From: Paenibacillus sp. FSL R5-0490
GTDB taxonomy: Bacteria > Bacillota > Bacilli > Bacillales > Cytobacillaceae
Direction: 5' to 3'
DNA length: 64,000 nt
Assembly: GCF_001956215.1 (NCBI RefSeq)
Contig: NZ_MRTQ01000013.1
Span: 1 to 64,000, forward strand
In this document: piece after piece, positions 34,918-43,848 of the stretch
Position numbering within the stretch: position 1 is the stretch's first letter
How the letters are laid out: each line of letters starts with the position of its first letter
Position numbers and translations under genes: made by a program
Notes under the pieces: model-generated
Seen by the model: the letters and a program-made list of their open reading frames with translations, nothing else
Databases searched by the model: none
Told to the model about the DNA's origin: nothing

Positions 34918-37044
34918 ATGGGGAAGAAGAAGAAAAAGAAAAAGAAAAGCCATGTGCCTTTTAGGGTCAATTTATTGTTTTTCTCTGTTTTTGTGTTATT
35001 TTCATTATTAATCTTAAGGCTTGGTGTAGTTCAGATTGTAAATGGCGAGACATACAAAAAAGAAGTCGACAGAACGGAAGATGTCATCGTATCGAACCCG
35101 GTTCCAAGGGGAAGGATGCTTGACCGGAACCATCAGGTTATCGTGGATAATATCCCAAAGAGTGCGATTACATATACCAACCGGAATGCCAAACAGGACG
35201 AAATGCTTCAAGTGGCAGAGCGGCTGGCTGTTTTGATTGATAAAAAGACCGATAAGGTGACCGAGCGGGATAAGAAGGATCATTGGATCCTGAAAAATCC
35301 GGAAGCTGCCCGGGAAAAAATAACTGATAAGGAATGGAAGCTTTTTAAAGAAAAAAAACTGGATGATAAGAAAATCTATAAGCTGCAGCTAAAAAGAATT
35401 ACAGAAGAAGACCTGAAGCAGCTGAGCAAGCAGGACCTGGAAGTGCTGGCCATTTTCCGTGAATTTACGAGCGGCTATGCGATGACACCGCAAATTGTTA
35501 AGAATGAAGGGGTATCACAAGAAGAATATGCGGCTGTAAGCGAGAATCTTCAATATCTTCCGGGTGTCAATACAACCACGGACTGGGATCGGACTTATGC
35601 TTTTGACAGTACGCTCCAGACAGTGCTTGGGAAGGTTACGGATTCAGGTGAAGGGCTGCCGCAGGAGCGGTTGGATTATTTTCTGTCCAGAGATTACAGC
35701 AGAAATGAACGTGTTGGAAAGAGCTATCTGGAAATGCAATATGAAGATGTTTTGCATGGCCAGAAATCAAAGGAAAAGCTTATTACGAAAAAAGGGGAAA
35801 TTCTCGGAAGTGAATTGGTTTCTGAAGGCCAAAGAGGCAAAGATCTTGTCCTGACGATTGATATGGATCTTCAGAAGGCTGTGGAAAAGGTTTTGGAAGA
35901 GGAAATTTGGGCTGCCAAGCAGACTCGGGGAACTTATTTAATGGATCGTGCGTTTGTCGTCCTAATGAATCCGCATACAGGTGAAGTTCTGACAATGGCT
36001 GGAAAGATGATTGGCAAAGATGATAATGGCAAAAACGTTCTGCAGGATTATGCGCTTGGTACGATTTCATCTTCTTACAATGTGGGATCCTCTGTAAAAG
36101 GTGCAACTGTTCTAACTGGATATAAAACGGGTGCAATTACACCCGGAGCGACCTTTTTGGATGCACCGATGAAAATTGCAGGAACCCCGCAAGTGAAAAA
36201 ATCATGGTTTAACTTTCAGGCAATCATGAACGAAACAAGGGCACTCCGTATCTCCTCAAACGTATATATGTTCAAAACAGCCATTGAAATTGCGGATGCG
36301 CGTTATGCTTATGATCAGCCGCTTGGATATAAAAATCCTAATGCGTTTGAAGATATGAGAGAATCCTTCGGCCAATTTGGCCTTGGAGTCAGAACTGGCA
36401 TTGATTTGCCAAATGAGGCAATAGGCTATGAGGGCCCTCTCAGATTGCCGGGATTCCTATTAGACCTTGCCATCGGACAGTATGATACCTATACTCCAAT
36501 GCAAATGGCCCAATATATATCAACGATTGCAAACGGAGGCTACCGCATACAGCCCCGCCTTGTAAAAGAAATCCGCGAGCCGGCAACGGAGCAGGAGGAA
36601 CTTGGCCCAATCTGGAAGGATATTCAGCCGACTGTCTTAAATACGATAGATGTAAGCGAAAGAGAGCTAAGCACTGTTAAAGAGGGATTAAGACAGGTGA
36701 TGCAGCATCCAGAAGGGACTGCATATAGAAGGTTCGCAGATGCCCCATATTCCCCTGCAGGAAAAACAGGTACAGCGGAAGCATTTTATGACGGCCCCCT
36801 CAAAAAAAAGGGAGATAAATTAATAGATGTAATGAACTTGAGCCTTGTTGCCTATGCACCGCATAATAATCCAGAAATCGCCATGTCTGTCATTGTCCCA
36901 TGGGCTTACCAGGGAAGAAGCGGACATACAGCCAACTATGAAATTGGCAGAAAAGTATTAGATGCCTATTTCGAGTTGAAGAAGAAAAGGATGTCCGGAG
37001 CAGAACAGGAGCAGACTGACGAAGAAGGTTCCGAAACAGAATAA
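34918..37044 (+). CDS. pbpA: Class B penicillin-binding protein (PBP2A/PbpH type)
   Basis: A 708-residue transpeptidase. A Lys-rich cytoplasmic start is followed by one membrane anchor (about 18-40), a dimerisation domain with NPVPRGRMLDRN, and the transpeptidase domain: SSVKG (active-site Ser-x-x-Lys), SSN, and KTGTAE. Size and N-terminus fit B. subtilis PbpA or PbpH, which cross-link side-wall peptidoglycan in rod growth; which of the two it corresponds to is not certain. The start has GAGGGGGAG before it. Confidence 0.92.
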   Translation: MGKKKKKKKKSHVPFRVNLLFFSVFVLFSLLILRLGVVQIVNGETYKKEVDRTEDVIVSNPVPRGRMLDRNHQVIVDNIPKSAITYTNRNAKQDEMLQVAERLAVLIDKKTDKVTERDKKDHWILKNPEAAREKITDKEWKLFKEKKLDDKKIYKLQLKRITEEDLKQLSKQDLEVLAIFREFTSGYAMTPQIVKNEGVSQEEYAAVSENLQYLPGVNTTTDWDRTYAFDSTLQTVLGKVTDSGEGLPQERLDYFLSRDYSRNERVGKSYLEMQYEDVLHGQKSKEKLITKKGEILGSELVSEGQRGKDLVLTIDMDLQKAVEKVLEEEIWAAKQTRGTYLMDRAFVVLMNPHTGEVLTMAGKMIGKDDNGKNVLQDYALGTISSSYNVGSSVKGATVLTGYKTGAITPGATFLDAPMKIAGTPQVKKSWFNFQAIMNETRALRISSNVYMFKTAIEIADARYAYDQPLGYKNPNAFEDMRESFGQFGLGVRTGIDLPNEAIGYEGPLRLPGFLLDLAIGQYDTYTPMQMAQYISTIANGGYRIQPRLVKEIREPATEQEELGPIWKDIQPTVLNTIDVSERELSTVKEGLRQVMQHPEGTAYRRFADAPYSPAGKTGTAEAFYDGPLKKKGDKLIDVMNLSLVAYAPHNNPEIAMSVIVPWAYQGRSGHTANYEIGRKVLDAYFELKKKRMSGAEQEQTDEEGSETE

Positions 37045-37070
37045 TTTTTGAGGCCTTAGACTGCTTGACC

Positions 37071-37103
37071 AAAAGCCTTCCCTTATTGGGAATGGCTTTT
37101 TTT
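37071..37103 (+). terminator. Terminator after the PBP gene
   Basis: AAAAGCC.TTCCC/GGGA.TGGCTTTT stem with T-run. It overlaps the 3' end of the convergent 59-aa gene. Confidence 0.8.
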
Positions 37104-37262
37104 ATACCTGAATTTATTTTTAAAGTGTTTAAGTTTTTCTTTAAACAAAATCGGTTTGTCGCTTTTTCCAAAGACCTTGCGATTAACCACGAATTGAATC
37201 GTTTCTTCCAGAATAGCGAGGATAATAATAGGGATGAAGATTACCAGAATCCAAAACCACAT
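37083..37262 (-). CDS. Small membrane protein (59 aa)
   Basis: AAAGGAG lies 8 nt before ATG 37262. The product begins MWFWILVIFIPIIILAILEE, one membrane helix, and ends in a basic cytoplasmic tail rich in Lys/His. No family is recognised. It converges on the PBP gene, and its last codons coincide with that gene's terminator. Confidence 0.65.
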   Translation of the reverse strand: MWFWILVIFIPIIILAILEETIQFVVNRKVFGKSDKPILFKEKLKHFKNKFRYKKSHSQ

Positions 37263-37480
37263 GCCTCTGCTCCTTTCGTCTGATCGCCTATGATCATTAT
37301 ATTCATGAATGAATAGAAAATGATATGAATGGAAAAATAACCCACTTAATTCTGACTTACCATGTCCTGGTTGTTTTCTTAATTAACCTATTATTACTGT
37401 TATAAACTAGTTTCTCTAAGGTTCTGTGTAGTTTAATGAAAGGACATTCGGGAAAATAGGTTAAAAAGGAGGTCGCAGAC

Positions 37481-37765
37481 ATGAAAACAATAAATGTAGA
37501 GCTTCAGTATGATGATCAGGGAATGATTAATAATAATCAGACAAAAGTATTCGATCAATTGAAGAGCCAGCTCGAGGGAACAGGATTTAAAGTGGTAACG
37601 ATCATGGAAAATGATCAATATTTAAAGGAGAATTCCGGTCTTCCAAATCAAAAGAAAAATAAGGTCCTGCCATCCCAGCCTGAAGGAGCAGAACCTGATA
37701 TTAATTCCAGCGGTGCAGGAGGCATGGTCTCCCCTGATTCCAGTGAAAGTAAATACTCTGAATAA
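37481..37765 (+). CDS. Hypothetical protein (94 aa)
   Basis: AAAAAGGAGG precedes the ATG. The first half, MKTINVELQYDDQGMINNNQ... with FDQLKSQLEGTGFKVVTI, looks like a small alpha/beta domain. The second half is low-complexity, rich in Pro, Ser, Gly and Glu, and probably disordered. No family recognised. It has its own terminator. Confidence 0.65.
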   Translation: MKTINVELQYDDQGMINNNQTKVFDQLKSQLEGTGFKVVTIMENDQYLKENSGLPNQKKNKVLPSQPEGAEPDINSSGAGGMVSPDSSESKYSE

Positions 37766-37773
37766 GTTCCATG

Positions 37774-37810
37774 AGCCTTAGTCACATTGCGGACTAAGGC
37801 TTTTCTTTTA
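37774..37810 (+). terminator. Terminator after the 94-aa gene
   Basis: GCCTTAGTC/GACTAAGGC perfect stem, 8-nt loop, T-rich tail. Confidence 0.9.
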
Positions 37811-37834
37811 TAAAAGGAACTTTAAAGCAAACCT

Positions 37835-38347
37835 TTAGCAATTATCTGATTTGTGAAGATGGAGCGGCGGAGGAATCAGCCAACCTTTTTCTTTGTTCAT
37901 GCGAAGAACCTTTATGCCTAAAGCGGCTTTCTGAGTATGAAATTGGCCAAACATGCCTGCAATATCTTCACGGATACATTGACCCATAATTGTACTGCAG
38001 CCAACTAATCCTGCAGCCAAATCACCTGCTAATTTTGCAGCTACTTCAGGATCCATAAATCTGGCACCTGCAGGAATATCGTTTACACAAGCATCAGGTC
38101 TGTCGGGGGGTGAGGGAGGAAGACCAATCCCGTTTTCCTTTAACATCGCTTCGATCTCCTCTTCCTCCTGCTTGCAGAGGCGAATAGCTTCCTGAAGCAT
38201 TTTCTTTAAGTCCTCATCTCCAGAGTGACTTACCATTGTCTGGTATGCCGAGGCCATTCCTTTTCCTGCGAGCAAGTAAGACCATGTGCTAAAAACTTCA
38301 CCATAATGCATAGGCTCGTCCTTTGGATTTCCGCTTAAAATACCCAT
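37835..38347 (-). CDS. DUF3231 family protein
   Basis: A 170-residue helical protein. MGILSGNPKDEPMHYGEVFS and the Glu/Cys-containing helix pair LCKQEEEEIEAMLKENGIGL followed by LPPSPPDRP are typical of DUF3231 (often two such units in longer homologues; one here). The fold resembles spore-coat CotF and ferritin-like bundles; role unknown. The ATG at 38347 is chosen because CAGGAGGTAT precedes it, although the frame opens 17 codons earlier. Confidence 0.82.
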   Translation of the reverse strand: MGILSGNPKDEPMHYGEVFSTWSYLLAGKGMASAYQTMVSHSGDEDLKKMLQEAIRLCKQEEEEIEAMLKENGIGLPPSPPDRPDACVNDIPAGARFMDPEVAAKLAGDLAAGLVGCSTIMGQCIREDIAGMFGQFHTQKAALGIKVLRMNKEKGWLIPPPLHLHKSDNC

Positions 38348-38503
38348 AGTATACCTCCTGAGAAAGTTCATGATTGTGCCACCTTCCTTATAATGCACAG
38401 CTATATCATGCCCATCAGGAGCATGGAAATGTAATGAATATTAAATGATTAAACTTCGTCTATTTGTGGTAAATACCGTATAAAAGCAGAGGAGATGATT
38501 ACT

Positions 38504-38836
38504 ATGGACCAAACAAAAAAATCATATTATATAGATATTGAAAATGCGCAAGTTTACGCAGAACCTGTTGAAGCAGCTGAATGGCAGTTTAAAATTTATG
38601 CTGATGACCAGGAAATGAAGGAGCTGGCCAATTATATCGAAAAAAATTATGACGCGGATATGAAAACATTTGAGCTTGCACATGTACCATTCGTGGAGGA
38701 TAAAGAAAAGGCGCAAAATCATAATTATGATGCGTCAATCCAACGCATGTATAAGATGATTTATGATCTGGGTGATGACGAAACACGGAGGAATATTGAA
38801 GAGATGGGAATATTACAAAAAGACATTACTGAATAA
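38504..38836 (+). CDS. Conserved Bacillaceae protein of unknown function (110 aa)
   Basis: The product starts MDQTKKSYYIDIENAQVYAE, continues with WQFKIYADDQEMKELANYIE and HVPFVEDKEK, and ends with YDLGDDETRRNIEEMGIL. I recall homologous hypothetical proteins in Bacilli, sometimes labelled hydrolase without support. There is no membrane segment. ATG 38504 is preferred to ATG 38495 because AGGAG lies 9 nt before it. Confidence 0.7.
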   Translation: MDQTKKSYYIDIENAQVYAEPVEAAEWQFKIYADDQEMKELANYIEKNYDADMKTFELAHVPFVEDKEKAQNHNYDASIQRMYKMIYDLGDDETRRNIEEMGILQKDITE

Positions 38837-38844
38837 AAAAGCAA

Positions 38845-38881
38845 AAAAAGCGGCTGTTCTTCATGGACAGGCCGCTTTTTA
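38845..38881. terminator. Terminator between convergent small genes
   Basis: AGCGGC.TGT/ACAGGCCGCT stem flanked by A- and T-runs; likely works in both directions. Confidence 0.8.
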
Positions 38882-39136
38882 ATATGAATTTTGCCTGCAA
38901 TCTAAGCAGGGTTTAATAAAGTAAGTCGTCAAATCTGCAAAATAAAAAGAACCATCTCTTCTGCTTTCTTCAGAAGTGAGGTTCTTATGTTTACTTCTAT
39001 ATAAATAGTCTTTTTTTGTTTTTGTTTTCCTCGAACGCATGTCTGTAAATACAAAGGGACTTCTGTTACATTCAGGGTTCCTTTTCCCCTCACGCACTGC
39101 TTTGTCGCGTAACTTCTTTGCAGCTGATTTAGTCAT
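38879..39136 (-). CDS. Basic hypothetical protein (85 aa)
   Basis: Opens MTKSAAKKLRDKAVREGKRN, continues with MRSRKTKTKKDYLYRSKHK, and ends with a CLDC pair. The protein is strongly basic and could bind nucleic acid or be a ribosome-associated factor. AAAGGAG precedes the ATG. Similar Lys/Arg-rich small proteins occur in other Bacilli without known function. Confidence 0.7.
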   Translation of the reverse strand: MTKSAAKKLRDKAVREGKRNPECNRSPFVFTDMRSRKTKTKKDYLYRSKHKNLTSEESRRDGSFYFADLTTYFIKPCLDCRQNSY

Positions 39137-39221
39137 ATAAACAACTCCTTTTTTCTAATTATAACATGTCTTCCTGAAGCCAGCCTCTCCCCGATGATAA
39201 AATTTATCAGCATATAAAGAT

Positions 39222-39287
39222 AGGGGAATTTCCCCCTCCGAATGGGGAAGTTCCCCGATATGGAAAATCCCATCCTGCTTTTACAAT
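39222..39287 (+). promoter_or_regulatory. Candidate regulator sites and promoter of the nitrate reductase cluster
   Basis: Two palindromes, GGGGAATTTCCCC (39223-39235) and GGGGAAGTTCCCC (39244-39256), are centred 21 bp apart, two helical turns. A -10-like TACAAT lies at 39282-39287, while no good -35 exists, as in activator-dependent promoters; the nearer palindrome would be centred near -44. The NarL-type regulator encoded in the cluster is the obvious candidate ligand (inference). Confidence 0.55.
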
Positions 39288-39326
39288 AAGGTTAAGGTAA
39301 TTGTTTGTGAATGAGGAGGAGTTATT

Positions 39327-40409
39327 ATGCAGGCAAAAGCTGCAGTCAATCAAAAATCAGGGAACACACTAAACAATGCGTTTGCATCACATTTTGCCAA
39401 GTCAATGTTTTTATCTGTAACAGCACTAGCTATTCTTTCTTTTATCGGCACTAGAATGTTTACCCATGTTGATTTAAACCTGTACGGATATATGGTCGGA
39501 ACAATAGTGTTCATTGGAGGCTTTTTCTATAGATTCATTGCCTGGGGCGAAAGGCCGCCAACAAAGCTTATTTTGAAAAAAGGATTGAAACTGTTATTTA
39601 GAAAGTCAACACCAAAGACATCTGTTGAGCATCTTGCAACATACAATTTTATCTGGAATAGGGGAATTTACCGATGGACTCAGCACGTTCTGATCGGCTG
39701 GGGCTGTATCTTATCCTGCTTTGTTACATTCCCTCTTGTTTTCGGCTGGATGTATTTTACGATGGATGACAACGGCCAGTACAACATAATTGCAATGGGC
39801 ATGAAGGTAATGACTGTCCCGGCGGAAGGCATTATCGCCAACCTCTCATACAACGCACTGAATATTACAGCAGTAATGGTAATTGCCGGTGTTTGCATGG
39901 CGCTTTACCGCCGCCTGAAAAATATGCAGGCAAGAGCAGAGCAGAAATTCCTGTATGATTTCTTGCCTTTATATATGCTGCTGCTAGTTAGCATAACAGG
40001 GCTGGCTTTAACCTTTATGAATATCTTTTTACACGGGGCGGGACAGCCGGCAATGTCACTGATCCATCAATGGTCAGTAATCATTACACTGATTTATCTG
40101 CCATTTGGAAAGCTTGCACATATTCCTTTCCGGCCAATGAGTGTTCTGGCAAGAAACTACCGGGAACATTATGCCGAACAGGGCATGAAGGAATGCAAGG
40201 TCTGCGGAGATCAGTTCGTTTCAGTTGAACAATCAAAAGATGTCGTCGATGTACTCGGCGTGAACACTATAGAATTTAAAGCAAAGGAAGGGCATCATCT
40301 TGCAGAAATGTGCCTCCCTTGCCGAAGAAAGTACCGGATTGCACAATTTTCCGGATTCCCTACTCATGAAGTGAAGGTTAAGGAGGCAAACCAGAATGCA
40401 AAGGGATAA
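39327..40409 (+). CDS. Cytochrome-b/NarI-like membrane protein of the nitrate reductase cluster
   Basis: A 360-residue protein with about six membrane helices. His residues at helix ends (RWTQHVLIGWGC, IFLHGAG, SLIHQWSVII, GKLAHIPFRP) could bind b-type haem, as in NarI- and HdrE-like subunits. The cytoplasmic C-terminus has two Cys pairs, Cys290/293 and Cys329/332, a likely zinc-ribbon or rubredoxin-like site. It probably exchanges electrons with the quinone pool. GAGGAGGAG precedes the ATG. It overlaps the reductase gene by 14 nt. Confidence 0.7.
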   Translation: MQAKAAVNQKSGNTLNNAFASHFAKSMFLSVTALAILSFIGTRMFTHVDLNLYGYMVGTIVFIGGFFYRFIAWGERPPTKLILKKGLKLLFRKSTPKTSVEHLATYNFIWNRGIYRWTQHVLIGWGCILSCFVTFPLVFGWMYFTMDDNGQYNIIAMGMKVMTVPAEGIIANLSYNALNITAVMVIAGVCMALYRRLKNMQARAEQKFLYDFLPLYMLLLVSITGLALTFMNIFLHGAGQPAMSLIHQWSVIITLIYLPFGKLAHIPFRPMSVLARNYREHYAEQGMKECKVCGDQFVSVEQSKDVVDVLGVNTIEFKAKEGHHLAEMCLPCRRKYRIAQFSGFPTHEVKVKEANQNAKG

Positions 40410-42564
40410 GTTTTTTAAAGAAATTGAGAATTTAAACCATCCGAATGAAAAGTTGATAAAAACACACTGCAGCTATTGCGGAATGCAGTGCGGAATGAAC
40501 TTGAGGGTTAATACACAAACAAATAAAATCATCGGGGTTGAGCCCCGTTATGACTGGCCTGTTACTGTCGGCAAAATGTGTCCGAAAGGGGTTACCGCCT
40601 ACCAGCAGACCAACCACAAAGACCGCCTGCTGAAGCCGCTGATCAGGGATGATGCTTCTTTGAAGGGAACGGCAGAAGGGTTCCGTGAAGCAAGCTGGGA
40701 TGAGGCATATGATTTAATCGCAAAAAAATTCAAAGAGCTTCAGACAGAATACGGAAAAGATTCACTCTCAGTCTTCAGCGGAGTTTCAATGACAAATGAA
40801 AAATGTTATCTGACAGGCAAGTTTGCCCGGGTTGCTATGGGAACGCGCTATATTGACTATAACGGCAGATTCTGTATGTCCAGTGCAGCGGGCGGATTCC
40901 TTCGCTCTTTCGGAGTAGATAGAGGCTCAACATTGCCTTGGACAGATATTCATGAAACGGATTGCCTGTTTATCGCCGGAAGCAATACAGCTGAATGCCA
41001 TCCAACCTCCATGTTCCGTATTTGGAACGTTCAGGAAAGAGGCGGTTATATCATTGTGGTGGATCCCCGTGAAACACCAATTGCGAGAAGGGCGGACCTG
41101 CATCTTGATTTGCAGCCCGGAACAGACCTTGCACTTGCAAACGGGATTGTAAATCAATTGATTGAAATGGGCTATATAGATGAAGAATTCATTAACAAAC
41201 ATACAAACGGATTTGAAGAAACAAAGGAACTTGTAAAGGATTTTACACCTGAATATACAAGCATGCTGACTGGGGTGGCGCCGGTAAAAATCATTCGCGC
41301 TGCCGAAATATACGGAAAAGCTCCAAATGCAGTTGTTATGTTTGCAAGAGGTGTGGAACAGCAGCATAAAGGTGTTGATAATGTTTCTGCCTACACCAAC
41401 ATGGCGCTTGTTACTGGAAAGATCGGCCGTCCAAAAGCCGGAGTAGCCACTTTCACCGGACAGGGAAATGGACAGGGCGGAAGGGAGCACGGGCAAAAGT
41501 CAGATTTGCTTCCAGGCTACCGGAAAATTACAAATCCAAAACATGTTGAAGAAGTATGCAGCGTTTGGGGAATCACCCCTGAAGAAATGCCGCAGCCTGG
41601 TGTATCTGCTTATGAAATGATTGAACTGATGGAGCAAAAGACGATTCGCGGTTTATACCTTCTATGTTCGAATCCGGCTGTATCAGCACCAAATCAAAAT
41701 TTTGTGAGGAAAGCATTTAAAGCCTTGGATTTCATGGTCTGCTCCGATTTCTATCTTTCTGAATCGGCTGAATTTGCAGATGTGATCTTGCCAGCTGTTA
41801 CATGGTCAGAGGATGAAGGGACAGTAACAAATATTGAAGGACGTATTATAAAAATCAACAAAGCACAGGAGCCTGTAGGTGAGTCAAAGCCGGACTGGCA
41901 GATTCAAGTGGAGCTGGCTGAGCGCTTAGGCAGAGGAAAATATTTTTCTCACCTGAAAACAGCCAGAGATGTTGCGGATGAGTTCAGGCTTGCAACTAAG
42001 GGCGGCTATGCTGATTATTATGGTGCTACATGGGATAAGATCGATAAGCAGGACGGGGTTTTCTGGCCTTGTAAAGACGAAAAAGATGAAGGAACACCAC
42101 ATATGTTCCTTGATAAAAAGTTCTATCATCCGGATGGCAAAGCAAAGATTTGCGCCCTGCCGTACCGTCCGCCAGCGGAAGAACCATGTGAAAAGTATCC
42201 GCTTCGCTTAACGACTGGCCGGGTAGTTTATCATTATTTATCAGGCAACCAGACCAGAAGAATACCATTCCTGCATGATATGTGTCCGGAACCATATGTG
42301 GAAATCCATCCGGAAACAGCAGCAACCTATAATATGGAGCATGAAGAAAGAGTCCGCTTGTTTACAAGAAGAGGCGAGGCTATCTATAAAGTCAAAATTA
42401 CCGAAGCCATCCGTAAGGATACTGTCTTTGTTCCATACCATTTTGGACATGAAGAATCTATTAATCTATTAACAATTGCGGCATTAGATCCAATATCCCG
42501 GATGCCTGAATTCAAGGCATGTGCTGCACAGCTGGAAAAAGTCGAATTAAAGAAGGTGCAATAA
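40396..42564 (+). CDS. Molybdopterin nitrate reductase, catalytic subunit (Nas/Nap type)
   Basis: A 722-residue molybdo-bis-MGD oxidoreductase. A [4Fe-4S] cluster is bound by Cys25, Cys28, Cys32 and Cys62; Cys160 in NGRFCMSS is in the place of the molybdenum ligand. FTGQGNGQGGREHG and LCSNPAVSAPN are cofactor-binding blocks typical of nitrate reductases. There is no Tat signal, so it is cytoplasmic. Length and motifs are close to B. subtilis NasC, but its partners here (membrane cytochrome, ferredoxin, Rieske) differ from the NasB/NasC assimilatory system. AAGGAGG precedes the ATG. Confidence 0.87.
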   Translation: MQRDKFFKEIENLNHPNEKLIKTHCSYCGMQCGMNLRVNTQTNKIIGVEPRYDWPVTVGKMCPKGVTAYQQTNHKDRLLKPLIRDDASLKGTAEGFREASWDEAYDLIAKKFKELQTEYGKDSLSVFSGVSMTNEKCYLTGKFARVAMGTRYIDYNGRFCMSSAAGGFLRSFGVDRGSTLPWTDIHETDCLFIAGSNTAECHPTSMFRIWNVQERGGYIIVVDPRETPIARRADLHLDLQPGTDLALANGIVNQLIEMGYIDEEFINKHTNGFEETKELVKDFTPEYTSMLTGVAPVKIIRAAEIYGKAPNAVVMFARGVEQQHKGVDNVSAYTNMALVTGKIGRPKAGVATFTGQGNGQGGREHGQKSDLLPGYRKITNPKHVEEVCSVWGITPEEMPQPGVSAYEMIELMEQKTIRGLYLLCSNPAVSAPNQNFVRKAFKALDFMVCSDFYLSESAEFADVILPAVTWSEDEGTVTNIEGRIIKINKAQEPVGESKPDWQIQVELAERLGRGKYFSHLKTARDVADEFRLATKGGYADYYGATWDKIDKQDGVFWPCKDEKDEGTPHMFLDKKFYHPDGKAKICALPYRPPAEEPCEKYPLRLTTGRVVYHYLSGNQTRRIPFLHDMCPEPYVEIHPETAATYNMEHEERVRLFTRRGEAIYKVKITEAIRKDTVFVPYHFGHEESINLLTIAALDPISRMPEFKACAAQLEKVELKKVQ

Positions 42565-43125
42565 ATGAAAAAGAGGCTGTATTTGGAACTTGAAAACTGT
42601 ATAGGATGCCGTTCTTGTCTGGCAGCATGTACACAATGCGGGGGACACGAGGAGCGCAACAGAAACTATGTGTATGATGTCAATCCTCTTGTGAACCGGC
42701 AGACAATGCCTCTCATGTGCCTTCACTGTGAAAACCCGGCATGTGCGCGAAGCTGTCCTGCCCAGGCCATTCAGATTCATGAGACAGGCGCTGTGTTATC
42801 TGCACTTGTCGAAAAGTGTATCGGCTGCCAGAACTGTACAATTGCCTGCCCATATGGCATACCGAAATTTGATCAAGAGCAGAACATAATGTACAAATGC
42901 GATCTATGTATTGACCGTACTAAAGATGGTATTCCTCCAATGTGTGCGAGTGTATGTCCATCCAATACTTTGCAGTGGCTGACTGATGAAGAAATTGAAA
43001 ACAAAAAGAAGCAATTTAATCTTGATAACGGCAAATGGGTAACAAGCATGCCATATCTTGAAGGTGAAACAAACGTAAAGGTAAATCTGCCGGGAATCCT
43101 TCAGGGGATTACAAAGCTGTTTTAG
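42565..43125 (+). CDS. Ferredoxin-type electron transfer subunit with four [4Fe-4S] clusters
   Basis: A 186-residue protein with four Cys-rich motifs: CIGCRSCLAAC, CLHCENPACARSCP, CIGCQNCTIACP and CDLCIDRTKDG followed by CASVCP. The arrangement is that of DmsB/NarH/NrfC-type subunits. No signal peptide is present. It should pass electrons between the membrane subunit and the reductase in the cytoplasm. Its ATG follows the reductase stop directly. Confidence 0.9.
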   Translation: MKKRLYLELENCIGCRSCLAACTQCGGHEERNRNYVYDVNPLVNRQTMPLMCLHCENPACARSCPAQAIQIHETGAVLSALVEKCIGCQNCTIACPYGIPKFDQEQNIMYKCDLCIDRTKDGIPPMCASVCPSNTLQWLTDEEIENKKKQFNLDNGKWVTSMPYLEGETNVKVNLPGILQGITKLF

Positions 43126-43137
43126 GAGGGATTAGGG

Positions 43138-43662
43138 ATGTCTGAAAGGAATAACAAGATTCCCTTTAATGAGGATAATTATACGCATAATATCGAACGG
43201 AATAATGAAAGAAAACTGGATAGACGGGGATTCATGAAAACCTTGGTGGGTGCGGCCGGTGTATTTGCGGTTTCCTCCCTTCCCTGGGGGGCGGTAGCTG
43301 CCAAAGAATTGATGGGGCTTGGCGAAAAGGAATATCCTCATAAGAAAATAACCGAAGTAAGCAAGCTGCCAATCGGCGATGCAGTGGAGTTCAAGTTTCC
43401 TGGAGATCATGACGATGCAATATTAATCCGCTTATCAGAGAACAAATATGTTGCCTATCAGAACGCGTGTACACATCTGCGCTGCCCGGTATTCTGGGTG
43501 AAGGAGCAGGGTGAAATGATTTGCCCTTGCCACCACGGCAAGTTCGATGTGGCAACTGGTGCGCCGACTGCGGGACCTCCAAGAAGGCCGCTTCCGGAAA
43601 TACAGGTTAAGGTGGAGAATGGCGCAGTTTATGCGGTGAGGGTGAAGCGTTATGAAGCGTAG
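43138..43662 (+). CDS. Tat-exported Rieske iron-sulfur protein
   Basis: A 174-residue protein. A twin-arginine motif DRRGFMKT (Arg29-Arg30) precedes a hydrophobic segment, so the domain is anchored outside the membrane. The [2Fe-2S] ligands are Cys111 and His113 (CTH), and Cys129 and His132 (CPCH), and the extra Cys116 and Cys131 match the disulfide of quinol-oxidising (bc1/b6f) Rieske proteins. It probably oxidises menaquinol or accepts electrons near it. TTAGGAGGG precedes the ATG. Confidence 0.92.
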   Translation: MSERNNKIPFNEDNYTHNIERNNERKLDRRGFMKTLVGAAGVFAVSSLPWGAVAAKELMGLGEKEYPHKKITEVSKLPIGDAVEFKFPGDHDDAILIRLSENKYVAYQNACTHLRCPVFWVKEQGEMICPCHHGKFDVATGAPTAGPPRRPLPEIQVKVENGAVYAVRVKRYEA

Positions 43663-43843
43663 ATACCTTGGAGTCATTATTTTAGCAGCGATATTAATGA
43701 TGAATATTGTCTTTACTCAATATATGGTCCACCAATATTATTACGAAAACTATGAAAATGTACTGATTTTTGGCGGGCTGAATATTGTTCTTTTTCCCCT
43801 GGCTGTATTCGCTTATAAAAAGACGATTAACATGAGGGCGTGA
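43652..43843 (+). CDS. Two-span small membrane protein (63 aa) of the nitrate cluster
   Basis: The product MKRRYLGVIILAAILMMNIV... has two hydrophobic helices joined by a Tyr-rich loop (HQYYYENYEN), ending in KKTINMRA. Its ATG lies in the end of the Rieske gene and its stop overlaps the next gene, so it is firmly part of the operon. No family recognised; it may be a small subunit or assembly factor of the membrane complex. Confidence 0.7.
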   Translation: MKRRYLGVIILAAILMMNIVFTQYMVHQYYYENYENVLIFGGLNIVLFPLAVFAYKKTINMRA

Positions 43844-43848
43844 TTCAT

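Noticed and set aside
39222..39260. FNR or ResD site before the nitrate cluster
   Set aside because: The palindromes GGGGAA-N-TTCCCC do not match TGTGA-N6-TCACA, and no ResD-type repeat is visible.
39327..40409. Labelling the membrane protein as an MFS transporter
   Set aside because: Only about six helices, no MFS motif A, paired His residues and a Cys-rich tail; electron transfer fits better.
40396..42564. Calling the reductase a plain assimilatory NasC
   Set aside because: The sequence is close, but neither NasB nor nitrite reductase genes are here, and the Rieske/cytochrome partners point to another electron route; left as Nas/Nap type.
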